A stretch of DNA of 64,000 bases from Streptomyces venezuelae (GTDB lineage: Bacteria; Actinomycetota; Actinomycetes; Streptomycetales; Streptomycetaceae). A program made the position numbers and the translations under genes. The DNA is taken from contig NZ_CP029193.1 in assembly GCF_008642355.1 (NCBI RefSeq), positions 3,806,001-3,870,000 of the forward strand, in the 5' to 3' direction. The first letter of the stretch is position 1; every line of letters begins with the position of its first letter. This document shows positions 35,556 through 44,015 of this stretch, one piece after another. The notes under the pieces were generated by a model. That model saw nothing but the letters and a program-made list of their open reading frames with translations. It searched no databases and was not told the DNA's origin.

Positions 35556-37012
35556 ACAGGGTCCTGCGGCGGTTCCGCGGGCTGCCACTGCGGTCGCGGC
35601 TCGCACTGCTCGTGGCCACGGCCGTGGCGCTCGCGGTGGCGGCGGCGGCGGTGACGTGCTGGTTCGTGGTGCGCAACGCGTTGCTGGACTCGCTGGACGA
35701 CGCGCTGAGCAGCAACCGGCCGAAGCAGGGCGAGGTGATCCAGCAGATCGACATCGACGCGGTGGCGGGCGGCGCGCGCTGTCTGCGGGAGATCCCGGGC
35801 CGCGACCAGCCGGACCTCTACAAGCAGATCATCCAGGTCGTCGCCGAGAACGGCTCGAACTGCATCGTGCTGGGCCGCCAGTCCATCGAGGTCGACGCGT
35901 CGGACACCGCGGTGGCCGCGCGCGAGCGGTCGGCGACGTACCACGACACCACCGCGGCGAACGGCGAGAAGTACCGGGTCTACACCTACCCGCTGGAGGA
36001 CTACCCGCAGCTGCAGCTCGCCGTCTCCGTGGCCCGCCCCTACAGCGAGATCGACGACACGCTCGACAACCTCGCCCTGATCCTCCTCGTCGTCGCCGGT
36101 GTCGGCGTCCTGGGCGCGGGCGCGGCGGGACTGTGGGTGGCCCGCACGGGCCTCCGCCCCGTGGACCAGCTCACCGCGGCGGTGGAACACGTGGCCCGCA
36201 CCGAAGACCTCTCCCTCCGCATCCCCGTGGAGGGAGACGACGAGATCGCCCGCCTGTCGGAGTCCTTCAACTCGATGACCGCCTCACTGGCGTCGTCCCG
36301 CGACCTCCAGCAGCAACTGATCGCGGACGCCGGCCACGAACTCCGTACCCCGCTCACCTCTCTGCGCACGAACATCGAGCTGCTGGCGAGGAGCGAGGAG
36401 ACGGGCCGGGCCATCCCGCCCGACGACCGCAGGGCGCTGCTCGCGTCGGTCACCGCGCAGATGACGGAGCTGGCCGCGCTCATCGGCGACCTGCAGGAAC
36501 TGTCCCGCCCCGACGCGGGCACCGCGGACGGCGACGGAGACGGGGGCGGCAAGATCCAGGTGATCCCGTTCCACGACCTCACCAGGACCGCCCTCGCCCG
36601 CGCGAGGCTGCGCGGCCCCGAACTGACGATCACCGCGGAACTGGCCCCCTGGTACGTCCGCGCGGAGCCCCCCGCCCTGGAGCGCGCCATCGTCAACGTC
36701 CTGGACAACGCGGTGAAGTTCAGCCCGCCGGGCGGCACGGTGGAGGTCACGCTGGACCGCGGCCGTCTGACGGTCCGCGACCACGGTCCCGGCATCCCCG
36801 AGGACGAACTCCCCCATGTCTTCGACCGCTTCTGGCGCTCCCCCTCGGCCCGCTCCCTCCCCGGCTCGGGCCTGGGCCTGTCGATCGTGGCCCGCACGGT
36901 CCGCCAGTCGGGCGGCGAGGTGACGCTGGAGGCGGCGGAGGGCGGCGGAACGGTGGCGACGGTACGGCTGCCGGGGGCGGCGACACCACCACCGGAGTCG
37001 CCGGCCCTGTAG
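35552..37012 (+). CDS. Sensor histidine kinase (MprB-like)
   Basis: 486 residues. Two membrane helices (residues ~16-38 and ~168-192) enclose an extracytoplasmic sensor of about 130 residues. A HAMP domain follows, then the phospho-acceptor His262 in [10 protein letters not shown] and the ATP-binding N-box [14 protein letters not shown]1 [12 protein letters not shown]-box and G2 GSGLGLSIV. It phosphorylates the upstream regulator. The tail (TPPPESPAL) is short and Pro-rich. Confidence 0.92.
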   Translation: MNRVLRRFRGLPLRSRLALLVATAVALAVAAAAVTCWFVVRNALLDSLDDALSSNRPKQGEVIQQIDIDAVAGGARCLREIPGRDQPDLYKQIIQVVAENGSNCIVLGRQSIEVDASDTAVAARERSATYHDTTAANGEKYRVYTYPLEDYPQLQLAVSVARPYSEIDDTLDNLALILLVVAGVGVLGAGAAGLWVARTGLRPVDQLTAAVEHVARTEDLSLRIPVEGDDEIARLSESFNSMTASLASSRDLQQQLIADAGHELRTPLTSLRTNIELLARSEETGRAIPPDDRRALLASVTAQMTELAALIGDLQELSRPDAGTADGDGDGGGKIQVIPFHDLTRTALARARLRGPELTITAELAPWYVRAEPPALERAIVNVLDNAVKFSPPGGTVEVTLDRGRLTVRDHGPGIPEDELPHVFDRFWRSPSARSLPGSGLGLSIVARTVRQSGGEVTLEAAEGGGTVATVRLPGAATPPPESPAL

Positions 37013-37014
37013 CG

Positions 37015-38262
37015 CTACTGCCCGACGCCGATCCCCGAACCCGCGATCCGCACCCGGATGCCCTCCTTCTCCACCGTCACGTCGCGCAACGCCACCGTCC
37101 CGGCCCCCGGCAGCTTCGGCAGCCGGAAGGCGAGGGTGAGGCGGTCGGCGAGGACAGGGCGGGTGAGCTGGGAGAGGCCGTTCAGGAGGGCGGGGTCCAG
37201 GCCGAGCTTCTTCAGGAGCTCGGGGTGGCCCATCGCGACATCGATGAGGTTCAGGCCCATGACGTCGTTCACGAAGCGCGGCGAGCCCGTGAGGTCGTTG
37301 AGCTTGGCGTCGCTCTTCAGCGCCTCGCGGACCACGCCCCGCGGTACGCCGAGCCGCTCGACGATCGCCGGGACGGACAACAGCGCCTTGGCCTTGGACG
37401 TCTCCTCGGCGACGCGGTCGGCGGACTTCCGCGACAGGTGCAGGCCCTCCTTCTCCCGCGTACCCGGACGGTACGTCGCCAGGTCGCCGAGTTGCAGGCT
37501 CATGCCGCCGATGTCGGTGGAGATGCCGCGGTCGCCGTTGCGCTGGATGCGGGCATCGGCGCGGACCTTGAGGTCGTGTCCGGCGACGGGCAGCGTGCCG
37601 CGCGCGAGGACCTCGTCCTTGCCGCGGCCGGTGAACGTCACCTGGGAAGCGCCCAGTTCACGGTTGAGGTCGTCGAAGGAGAGCAGGACCTCGCCGTTCA
37701 TCTCGCCGATGCTCGCGCCCTTGATGGAGGTGGGCCCGTCACCGTTGATGGTGACGTTCGTGGCGGTCGCGGAGACCTTCGCGAGTGAGATCCGGTCGGC
37801 CGCGACGTCGGGGACGGTGACCTTCACCTTGTCGACGCGCTTGTCGAGGACCTGGGTGAGGAAGGGGAACCCCTCGATGTCGACCTCGGGCGCCGCGCTC
37901 AGATTCATCTGGTCCTTGAGCTTCTCCGCGGCCTCGTGCTCGGCGTAGAGCAGCGCCCAGCGGTCGCCGAGCGCGAGGAACGCGGCGGCCACGAGGACCG
38001 CGACCAGGGCCTTCGCGGCGAGCGGAAGCCCCGCGAAGCGGTTGCGGCGGCGGCTGCCGCGCCGGTGATTGGGCGGAGTCCAGGGCTTCTCGGCCTCGGC
38101 CGTGTCACCGTCGCTCTTCTCCTCGTGGAGGAAGTCCTCCAGCGGGTTCGGCGCGAGGGCGGCCAGTTCGTCGTACGGATTGCTGTAGTCGGTCCGGGCG
38201 GTGCGGTCGTCGTCGATAGGCGCATCCGGAGGATGCGTGGCTATGCGGTGGGGGGAACGCAT
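37015..38262 (-). CDS. LmeA-family (DUF2993) protein, long form
   Basis: 415 residues. A hydrophilic cytoplasmic N-terminus of about 80 residues, a membrane helix (residues ~81-100), then a DUF2993 domain with the same GFPFLTQV motif as the protein at 28320. It is longer than that paralogue by N- and C-terminal extensions. Its stop faces the stop of the kinase gene with only two bases between, so the two are convergent. The role in lipid or glycan handling at the envelope is inferred from LmeA. Confidence 0.8.
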   Translation of the reverse strand: MRSPHRIATHPPDAPIDDDRTARTDYSNPYDELAALAPNPLEDFLHEEKSDGDTAEAEKPWTPPNHRRGSRRRNRFAGLPLAAKALVAVLVAAAFLALGDRWALLYAEHEAAEKLKDQMNLSAAPEVDIEGFPFLTQVLDKRVDKVKVTVPDVAADRISLAKVSATATNVTINGDGPTSIKGASIGEMNGEVLLSFDDLNRELGASQVTFTGRGKDEVLARGTLPVAGHDLKVRADARIQRNGDRGISTDIGGMSLQLGDLATYRPGTREKEGLHLSRKSADRVAEETSKAKALLSVPAIVERLGVPRGVVREALKSDAKLNDLTGSPRFVNDVMGLNLIDVAMGHPELLKKLGLDPALLNGLSQLTRPVLADRLTLAFRLPKLPGAGTVALRDVTVEKEGIRVRIAGSGIGVGQ

Positions 38263-38353
38263 CGAGCGATCTCACCATACGTTCACACCCCACCCCAAAC
38301 CTTACTCCCGGTAAGAGCCGGTTTCCGCCGGTACTTGCGGGCCGTGAGATTGC

Positions 38354-40189
38354 CTACTTCACGATGGTGATCCGGTCGGCCTTCGGGGGCGCGATCGGCT
38401 TGTCCGCAGAGGAGTTGGCGGTCAGGTAGTCGTTGAACGCCTTCAGGTCGTCGCTGCCGACGACCGGCTTCGTCCCCTTGCCGAGCTCCGCGAAGCCGTC
38501 ACCGCCGCCCGCGAGGAACGAGTTCATCGCGACGCGGTACGTGGCCGCCGGGTCGATCGCCTTGCCGTTCAGCTTGATCGAGTCGGCGACGACACGGTCC
38601 GCGCCCGTCTTGGTCATGTCCAGCGTGTACGTCAGCCCCTGCGACACCTGCAGGATCTTCGGCGACGCCTCGTTCGACCCGCTGACCTGCTGCTTCAGCC
38701 CGGTGACGAGCTGCGCGCCGGTCAGGTCGACCAGATTGACGGTGTTGCTGAACGGCTGCACGGTGAACGCCTCGCCGTACGTGACGACGCCGTCACCCTC
38801 GCTGCCGCTCGCCTTGTACACGATGTCGGAGCGGATGCCGCCCGGGTTCATCAGCGCGAGATCGGCTTCCGGGTCGATGGACTTGGCGTGCGCGAGCTGC
38901 GCGTCGGAGATGAGGTCGCCGAGGGGGGACTCGGGGACGCCGGCGCCACGCCCCGGGATGTCCCCGGAGACGTACCCCACGGCCTTGTTGGCGACGGGCG
39001 CGGCGAGCTTGTCCCAGCGCGAGATCAGCGAGGTCATGTCCGGGGCCTTGGCCTGTTCACGGCTGACGACGTGGTTCGCGGACCGCACGCTCGTCCGGAC
39101 GATGTCCTTGGTCTTCCGGTCGTACGTGAGCGTCGTGTCGGTGTAGAGCTTCCCGAAGGACGAGGCCGAGGTCACCATGCGCGGCTTGCCCGCGGGGTCG
39201 GGGATGGTGCAGACGTACGCGTTGTGGGTGTGCCCCGTGACGAGGGCGTCGACCTTGGGCGTGATGCCCTTGGCGATGGTGGTGACGGGCCCGGAGATCC
39301 CGTCGCCCGCGCCGGGCGAGTCGCAGTCGTAGTTGTACGTCTGGCTCTTCGGCACGCCGCCCTCGTGGATGAGCGTGACGATGGACTTCACGCCCTGCTT
39401 GTCGAGGATCTTCGCGTACTTGTTGACGGTCTCGATCTCGTCGTGGAACTTCAGCCCCTTGACGCCGTCGGCGGAGACGATGTCAGGCGTGCCTTCGAGC
39501 GTCACACCAATGAAACCGACCTTGACGCCCTTGTGCTTCCACACCCAGTAGGGCTTGAGGATGGGCTTGCCGGTCTTCTCGTCGGTGACGTTGGCGGCGA
39601 GATACGGGTAGTCCGCCCCCTCGAACTTCTTCTCCTTGCCGCCCTTCCCCTTCTCGAAGCAGCCGTCCTTGGGGTGACAGCCGCCGTTCTGCATGCGGGC
39701 CAGCTCCTTGGCCCCCTCGTCGAACTCGTGGTTGCCGACGCTGGTGACGTCCAGGTCGAGCTTGTTCATCGCCTCGACGGTGGGCTCGTCGTGGAAGAGC
39801 CCGGAGAGCAGCGGGCTGGCGCCGATGAGGTCACCGGCGGCGGCGGTGACGCTGTACGGGTTGCCCTTCCTGGCGGTACGCAGCGACGTGGCGAGGTACT
39901 CGACCCCGCCGGCGTCGATCTTCTTCTCGCTCCCGTCGGCCTGCCGCTCCGTCACCTGGCCCGAGGACCCGGCGGGCGGCTGCAGATTCCCGTGGAAGTC
40001 GTTGAACGACAGGAGCTGCACGTCGACGGTGCGCGAGTGCTTTCCCTTGCTCCCTCCGCCCGGGTGATCCTGCCCCGCACTGGCGGGCAGGGACGCGGCC
40101 AGCGCCCCGACGGTGGCGAGCCCCGCCGCGACGGCGAGGACACGGGTGGCACGACGCCTTGGCCGTCGATGCTTGGGTATGGCGGACAC
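38354..40189 (-). CDS. Secreted 5'-nucleotidase / metallophosphatase
   Basis: 611 residues. Signal peptide with an RRPRRRATR start and an A-S-A-G cleavage region near residue 38. N-terminal metallophosphoesterase domain: FNDFHGN (metal site 1), GDLIGASPLLSG, GNHEFDEG and VTGHTHNAY. C-terminal 5'-nucleotidase domain from residue ~390 to the end, with MNPGGIRSD and FSNTVNLVDLTG. It releases phosphate from extracellular nucleotides; the homologue in S. coelicolor is known as phosphate-regulated. GTG start with a GGGGGGAA site. Confidence 0.93.
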   Translation of the reverse strand: MSAIPKHRRPRRRATRVLAVAAGLATVGALAASLPASAGQDHPGGGSKGKHSRTVDVQLLSFNDFHGNLQPPAGSSGQVTERQADGSEKKIDAGGVEYLATSLRTARKGNPYSVTAAAGDLIGASPLLSGLFHDEPTVEAMNKLDLDVTSVGNHEFDEGAKELARMQNGGCHPKDGCFEKGKGGKEKKFEGADYPYLAANVTDEKTGKPILKPYWVWKHKGVKVGFIGVTLEGTPDIVSADGVKGLKFHDEIETVNKYAKILDKQGVKSIVTLIHEGGVPKSQTYNYDCDSPGAGDGISGPVTTIAKGITPKVDALVTGHTHNAYVCTIPDPAGKPRMVTSASSFGKLYTDTTLTYDRKTKDIVRTSVRSANHVVSREQAKAPDMTSLISRWDKLAAPVANKAVGYVSGDIPGRGAGVPESPLGDLISDAQLAHAKSIDPEADLALMNPGGIRSDIVYKASGSEGDGVVTYGEAFTVQPFSNTVNLVDLTGAQLVTGLKQQVSGSNEASPKILQVSQGLTYTLDMTKTGADRVVADSIKLNGKAIDPAATYRVAMNSFLAGGGDGFAELGKGTKPVVGSDDLKAFNDYLTANSSADKPIAPPKADRITIVK

Positions 40190-40363
40190 GTGTTCCCCCC
40201 GGGGGGTTAGGAGTACGGACGACGCAGACAGCGTCGGAAGCCTAAGGTCAACGCGCGTAGCGCAACAGAGGGTCGCTGGTTACGACCTGATTGCCCTTGA
40301 GCGTCCCCAAGGTGTGCGTCACGGAACACCCCACCCCCCGAGGCGCCCCGCCAGAATAGGAAC

Positions 40364-41302
40364 ATGACTCACGACCGCCCCGCCGCCGACGCCCCCTCCC
40401 CCCTCCGCAAGATCGACACTCTCGACGAACTCACCCCCGCGCAGGCCGAAGCCGTGCTCGAACTCCTCGCCGAGGCGGCCCGTACGGACGGGCAGCAGGC
40501 GGTGTCCGAGCAGGGCCGGCTCCAGCTGCGCGGCGGCGCCCGCGACGGCGTCCGGCACCTGCTGCTCACCGTCGAGGACCAGCTCCTCGGCTACGCGCAG
40601 CTGGAGGACACCGACCCCGTCGAGGCCCCCGCCGCCGAGCTCGTCGTGCACCCGTCGCGCCGCGGGCACGGGCACGGCAGGGCGCTCGGCACCGCGCTGC
40701 TGGCCGAGTCGGGCCGCCGCCTGCGCGTGTGGGCGCACGGCGGTCACTCCGCGGCCCGCCACCTGGCCCAGGTGCTCGGGCTCGCCCTCTTCCGCGAACT
40801 GCGCCAGATGCGGCGCCCCTTGGCGGACCTGGACCTGCCGGATCCGACGCTGCCGGAGGGGATTTCCGTACGCACCTTCGTACCCGGACAGGACGACGAG
40901 GCGTGGCTCGCGGTGAACGCGGAGGCCTTCGCCCACCACCCCGAGCAGGGCGCCCTGACCCAGCGCGACCTGGACGACCGCAAGGCGGAGCCGTGGTTCG
41001 ACCCGGCGGGCTTCTTCCTGGCCGTGCGGGAGAGCGACGGCGAACTGGTCGGCTTCCACTGGACGAAGGTGCACGCCGAGGAGCGGCTCGGGGAGGTGTA
41101 CGTCGTGGGCGTACGGCCGGGGGCCCAGGGCGGCGGCCTCGGCAAGGCGCTGACGACGACGGGCCTGCGCCACCTCGCGGAGGCGGGTCTGCCGACGGCG
41201 ATGCTGTACGTGGACGCGGACAACAAGGCGGCCGTGAGCGTCTACGAACGCCTCGGCTTCGTCACGCACGAGACCGACCTGATGTACCGCACGGAGTCGT
41301 AG
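40364..41302 (+). CDS. mshD: Mycothiol synthase MshD
   Basis: 312 residues with two tandem GNAT domains. The C-terminal one binds acetyl-CoA (VYVVGVRPGAQGGGLGKALT) and ends ADNKAAVSVYERLGFVTHETDLMYR. MshD acetylates the cysteine amine of Cys-GlcN-Ins in the last step of mycothiol synthesis. Its position between the nucleotidase gene and a transporter operon is as I remember for S. coelicolor. It is divergent from the nucleotidase gene. A CAGAAT hexamer six bases before the ATG may be the -10; AGGAA is too close to be a good ribosome site. Confidence 0.93.
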   Translation: MTHDRPAADAPSPLRKIDTLDELTPAQAEAVLELLAEAARTDGQQAVSEQGRLQLRGGARDGVRHLLLTVEDQLLGYAQLEDTDPVEAPAAELVVHPSRRGHGHGRALGTALLAESGRRLRVWAHGGHSAARHLAQVLGLALFRELRQMRRPLADLDLPDPTLPEGISVRTFVPGQDDEAWLAVNAEAFAHHPEQGALTQRDLDDRKAEPWFDPAGFFLAVRESDGELVGFHWTKVHAEERLGEVYVVGVRPGAQGGGLGKALTTTGLRHLAEAGLPTAMLYVDADNKAAVSVYERLGFVTHETDLMYRTES

Positions 41303-41336
41303 GAACCGCACCGCATCCGTACTTCCGCACCCCGAG

Positions 41337-41365
41337 GGGGCGGCGTCACTTGACGCCGCCCCTTT
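41337..41365 (+). terminator. Rho-independent terminator of mshD
   Basis: GGGGCGGCGTCA and its complement TGACGCCGCCCC separated by two bases, followed by TTT. This is a textbook terminator, three bases before the next operator. Confidence 0.85.
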
Positions 41366-41367
41366 CC

Positions 41368-41409
41368 TGCACCACCCTTTCACTACTCAATTAGTGAAAG
41401 GGTGGTGCA
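41368..41409. promoter_or_regulatory. Perfect 18-bp-arm inverted repeat overlapping the GntR start codon
   Basis: TGCACCACCCTTTCACTA and its exact complement flank a 6-base centre. The right arm includes the GTG starts at 41402 and 41405. Such symmetry is unusual for a bacterial operator, and its location predicts tight autorepression of the GntR-ABC operon. As RNA it would also fold into an 18-bp hairpin. Confidence 0.75.
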
Positions 41410-41848
41410 AGCAGTGGTCGAGTACCGCATCGACCGGCGCAGCGGCGTCGCCACCTATCTCCAGATCGTCCAGCAGACCCGCCAGGCACTCCGCCTCGGC
41501 CTGCTGGAACCCGGCGACAAGCTGCCCACGGCCCGCGAGGTCGTCGAGGCCACGGCCATCAACCCGAACACCGTGCTGAAGGCGTACCGAGAGCTGGAGC
41601 GCGAGGGCCTGGTCGAGGCCCGGCGCGGCCTCGGCACGTTCGTCCGCCGGACGCTCGGCGCCGCACCGGCCGACTCGCCGCTCCGGGGGGAGCTCGCCGA
41701 GTGGGCCGCGCGGGCCCGGCGGGCGGGACTGGAGAGGGACGACGTGGCGGCGCTGTTCACGGCCGTACTGGAAGAACAGTTCGGCGCGCCGCAGGCCCAG
41801 GAGACGCGCCCGCGGCCATCACAAGCACCCCAGGGGGACTCCGCATGA
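41402..41848 (+). CDS. YtrA-type GntR regulator of an ABC operon
   Basis: 148 residues. Wing-HTH at ~10-75 (PTYLQIVQQTRQALRLGLLEPGDKLP then ATAINPNTVLKAYRELEREGLV) with the short helical tail typical of YtrA regulators, which normally repress the ABC transporter encoded beside them. GTG codons at 41402, 41405 and 41414 are all possible starts; the first two lie inside the palindrome. It overlaps the ATPase gene by ATGA. Confidence 0.88.
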   Translation: MVQAVVEYRIDRRSGVATYLQIVQQTRQALRLGLLEPGDKLPTAREVVEATAINPNTVLKAYRELEREGLVEARRGLGTFVRRTLGAAPADSPLRGELAEWAARARRAGLERDDVAALFTAVLEEQFGAPQAQETRPRPSQAPQGDSA

Positions 41849-42759
41849 CCGACACCGCCATCGAGGCGACCGCACTGACCAAACGCTTCCGGCGCGGACA
41901 CGCCCTGCGGGACTGCACGTTCCGCCTGCCCACCGGCCGCGTCTGCGCGGTCGTCGGCCCGAACGGCGCGGGCAAGTCGACGCTGCTCACCCTCGCGGCG
42001 GGCCTCGACCGCCCCACGTCCGGCACGATCCGCGTCCTCGGCACGGGCCCCGCCGAAGCCCGCACCCGCATCGCGTACGTCGCCCAGGACAAACCGCTCC
42101 ACCCGCAGCTGACCATCGCCGACACCCTGCGGCTCGGCGCCGAACTCAACGCCGGCATCTGGGACACGGCCGCCGCCGAGCGCGTCGTCAGCGGCGGCGG
42201 CGGACTCGACCGCACCGCCCGCATCCGTACGCTCTCCGGCGGCCAGCGCACCCGCGTCGCGCTCGCCCTCGCCCTCGGCAAGCGCGCCGAACTCCTCCTC
42301 CTGGACGAGCCGATGGCCGACCTCGACCCCCTCGCCAGGCACCAGCTGATGGGCACGCTGATGGCGGAGGCCGCCGAGCACGGCACGACGGTCGTCATGT
42401 CCTCGCACATCGTGAGCGAACTGGCGGAAGCCTGCGACTACTTGCTCCTGATGTCCGGCGGCGGCATCCGGCTCGCGGGCGGCATCGACGACCTCATCGG
42501 CGCGCACCGCCTGGTCACGGGCCGCGGCCCGGCGGACCGGCTCCACCCGCACACCGTCGTCGAGTCCCGCGCCGCGGGGCGCGGCCTGACGGCGCTCATC
42601 CGCACCGAGGGCCCGGTCGGCGACGACTGGGACGTCGAAGAGCCTTCCCTGGAGGAACTGTTGCTGGCCCACCTGCGCGCACCGGAGGCGCCACCGCTCC
42701 TCTCCCCCGGCAGCACGCCCGTGGCACGCGGTGCGCAGGAGTCGGGGGTGTCCGCGTGA
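41845..42759 (+). CDS. ABC transporter ATP-binding protein
   Basis: 304 residues. Walker A GPNGAGKST, Q-loop VAQDKPLHP, signature LSGGQRTRVAL, Walker B LLLLDEPMADLD and H-loop SSHIV are all present. The C-terminal 80 residues form the regulatory extension of drug/lantibiotic-type exporters. It works with the permease encoded next (GTGA overlap) and is under the preceding GntR repressor. YtrA-linked transporters often answer cell-wall-active compounds; the substrate here is unknown. Confidence 0.92.
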   Translation: MTDTAIEATALTKRFRRGHALRDCTFRLPTGRVCAVVGPNGAGKSTLLTLAAGLDRPTSGTIRVLGTGPAEARTRIAYVAQDKPLHPQLTIADTLRLGAELNAGIWDTAAAERVVSGGGGLDRTARIRTLSGGQRTRVALALALGKRAELLLLDEPMADLDPLARHQLMGTLMAEAAEHGTTVVMSSHIVSELAEACDYLLLMSGGGIRLAGGIDDLIGAHRLVTGRGPADRLHPHTVVESRAAGRGLTALIRTEGPVGDDWDVEEPSLEELLLAHLRAPEAPPLLSPGSTPVARGAQESGVSA

Positions 42760-43775
42760 CCGCGACGACGACCGCGCCCGCGGCGCGGCAGGACCGCCGC
42801 GCCGCCTTCGCTCTCCCGGGCCCGTACCGCGCGGTGCTGCGCCAGCACCGCACGGTCCTGTGGATTCTGCTCGGCCTCTTCGCGCTCGGCACCGCCGCGC
42901 TGGCCGCCGACCGCCTGTGGGTGAGCCACGCCGCCGACGTCTTCGCGGCGACGGACTGCACCATCACGAACACGACACCGGGCTGCGGCGGCAAGGTCCG
43001 CGGCTACCTCGACGCCGAGCTCCAGTTCGACCGGAACCTCGACTACGCGGGCATGGCCATGCTCGGACTGCCCTGTCTCATCGGGGCGTTCGTCGCCGGA
43101 CCGATCGTCGCGAGGGACCTGGAGTCGGGCACGTACAAATGGGCCTGGACACAGTCGGTCACCCCGGCCCGCTGGCTCGCCACCCGTCTCACCGTGGTCG
43201 CCGCACTCGTGGTGAGCGGAGTGGTGCTGTTCACCGCGGTCCAGCGGTGGGCGTGGACCACCGGCCCTGAGCTCGAATACGGCCGGGCGCCCTGGTACGA
43301 GCGGGCCATGTACGGCTCCTTGGGCACGGTCGGCATCGGGTACGCCCTGCTCGGCCTCGCCATCGGGGCCCTCGCCGGGCTCGTGACGCGCGACGTTTTG
43401 CGCGCCATGGCGGCTGCCACGGGCTTCACCTTCATCGCGGTCGTTCTGCTGCCGCTGGCCCGTCCCCACCTGTGGGCGACCGAGACGATCAGCTGGGCAC
43501 AGACGTATCCCCGGGCCACGCCCGACTTCGGCCTGCTGGTGGAACGCGGCATGCTCACCGCCGACGGGAAACGGCTGCCGGAGTCGCTGTGCTGGGACTC
43601 GGCCAGGGACCCCGATCCGTGCTACGCCGAGCACCAAGTCACCGGCTGGTACAGCGACTTCCACCCCTCGTCCCACTTCTGGCCCCTCCAGCTCGTGGAG
43701 ACCGGCATCCTGCTGTTGCTGGCCGCCGCCGTCACGTACGCCGCGTTCCGCTTCTTGCGCCGCCGCGTGGCCTGA
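42756..43775 (+). CDS. ABC transporter permease
   Basis: 339 residues with about six membrane helices (first at ~35-55, last at ~310-330), and a large hydrophilic loop with four Cys and many aromatics between residues ~60-90 and ~245-305. There is no signature beyond the ABC-2 permease pattern. GTG start overlapping the ATPase stop. It is the third gene of the operon. Confidence 0.85.
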   Translation: MTATTTAPAARQDRRAAFALPGPYRAVLRQHRTVLWILLGLFALGTAALAADRLWVSHAADVFAATDCTITNTTPGCGGKVRGYLDAELQFDRNLDYAGMAMLGLPCLIGAFVAGPIVARDLESGTYKWAWTQSVTPARWLATRLTVVAALVVSGVVLFTAVQRWAWTTGPELEYGRAPWYERAMYGSLGTVGIGYALLGLAIGALAGLVTRDVLRAMAAATGFTFIAVVLLPLARPHLWATETISWAQTYPRATPDFGLLVERGMLTADGKRLPESLCWDSARDPDPCYAEHQVTGWYSDFHPSSHFWPLQLVETGILLLLAAAVTYAAFRFLRRRVA

Positions 43776-44015
43776 ACCGTACGATCGGCCGGAGGCACCA
43801 CGCTGTAGACGCCCCGGAGCCTTCGGCCGATGTCCCGCACGTCATGTCGCCGTAACCACTCATTCAGACAGCCTTGCGACGCTCGCTCAATGCAGCCCGC
43901 CGCGCCCGACCCGTCCCCGGAGAACGGGAGCGCTTCCCCGGCAAACGGGAAGCGACGCCTCACTCCCGCGCTCTCCGACGCGCCCATCGTCGTGCCCGCG
44001 CGGAACAATGGGTCC

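Noticed and set aside
40190..40363. PHO box for the secreted nucleotidase
   Set aside because: The stretch GTTGCGCTACGCGCGTTGAC on the minus strand has two 11-nt-phased GTTG units but not the TTCAC core; too weak to call.
43776..44015. PHO box upstream of ppk
   Set aside because: I looked for GTTCACC-like repeats at 11-nt spacing and found only weak, unphased matches, so none is reported.
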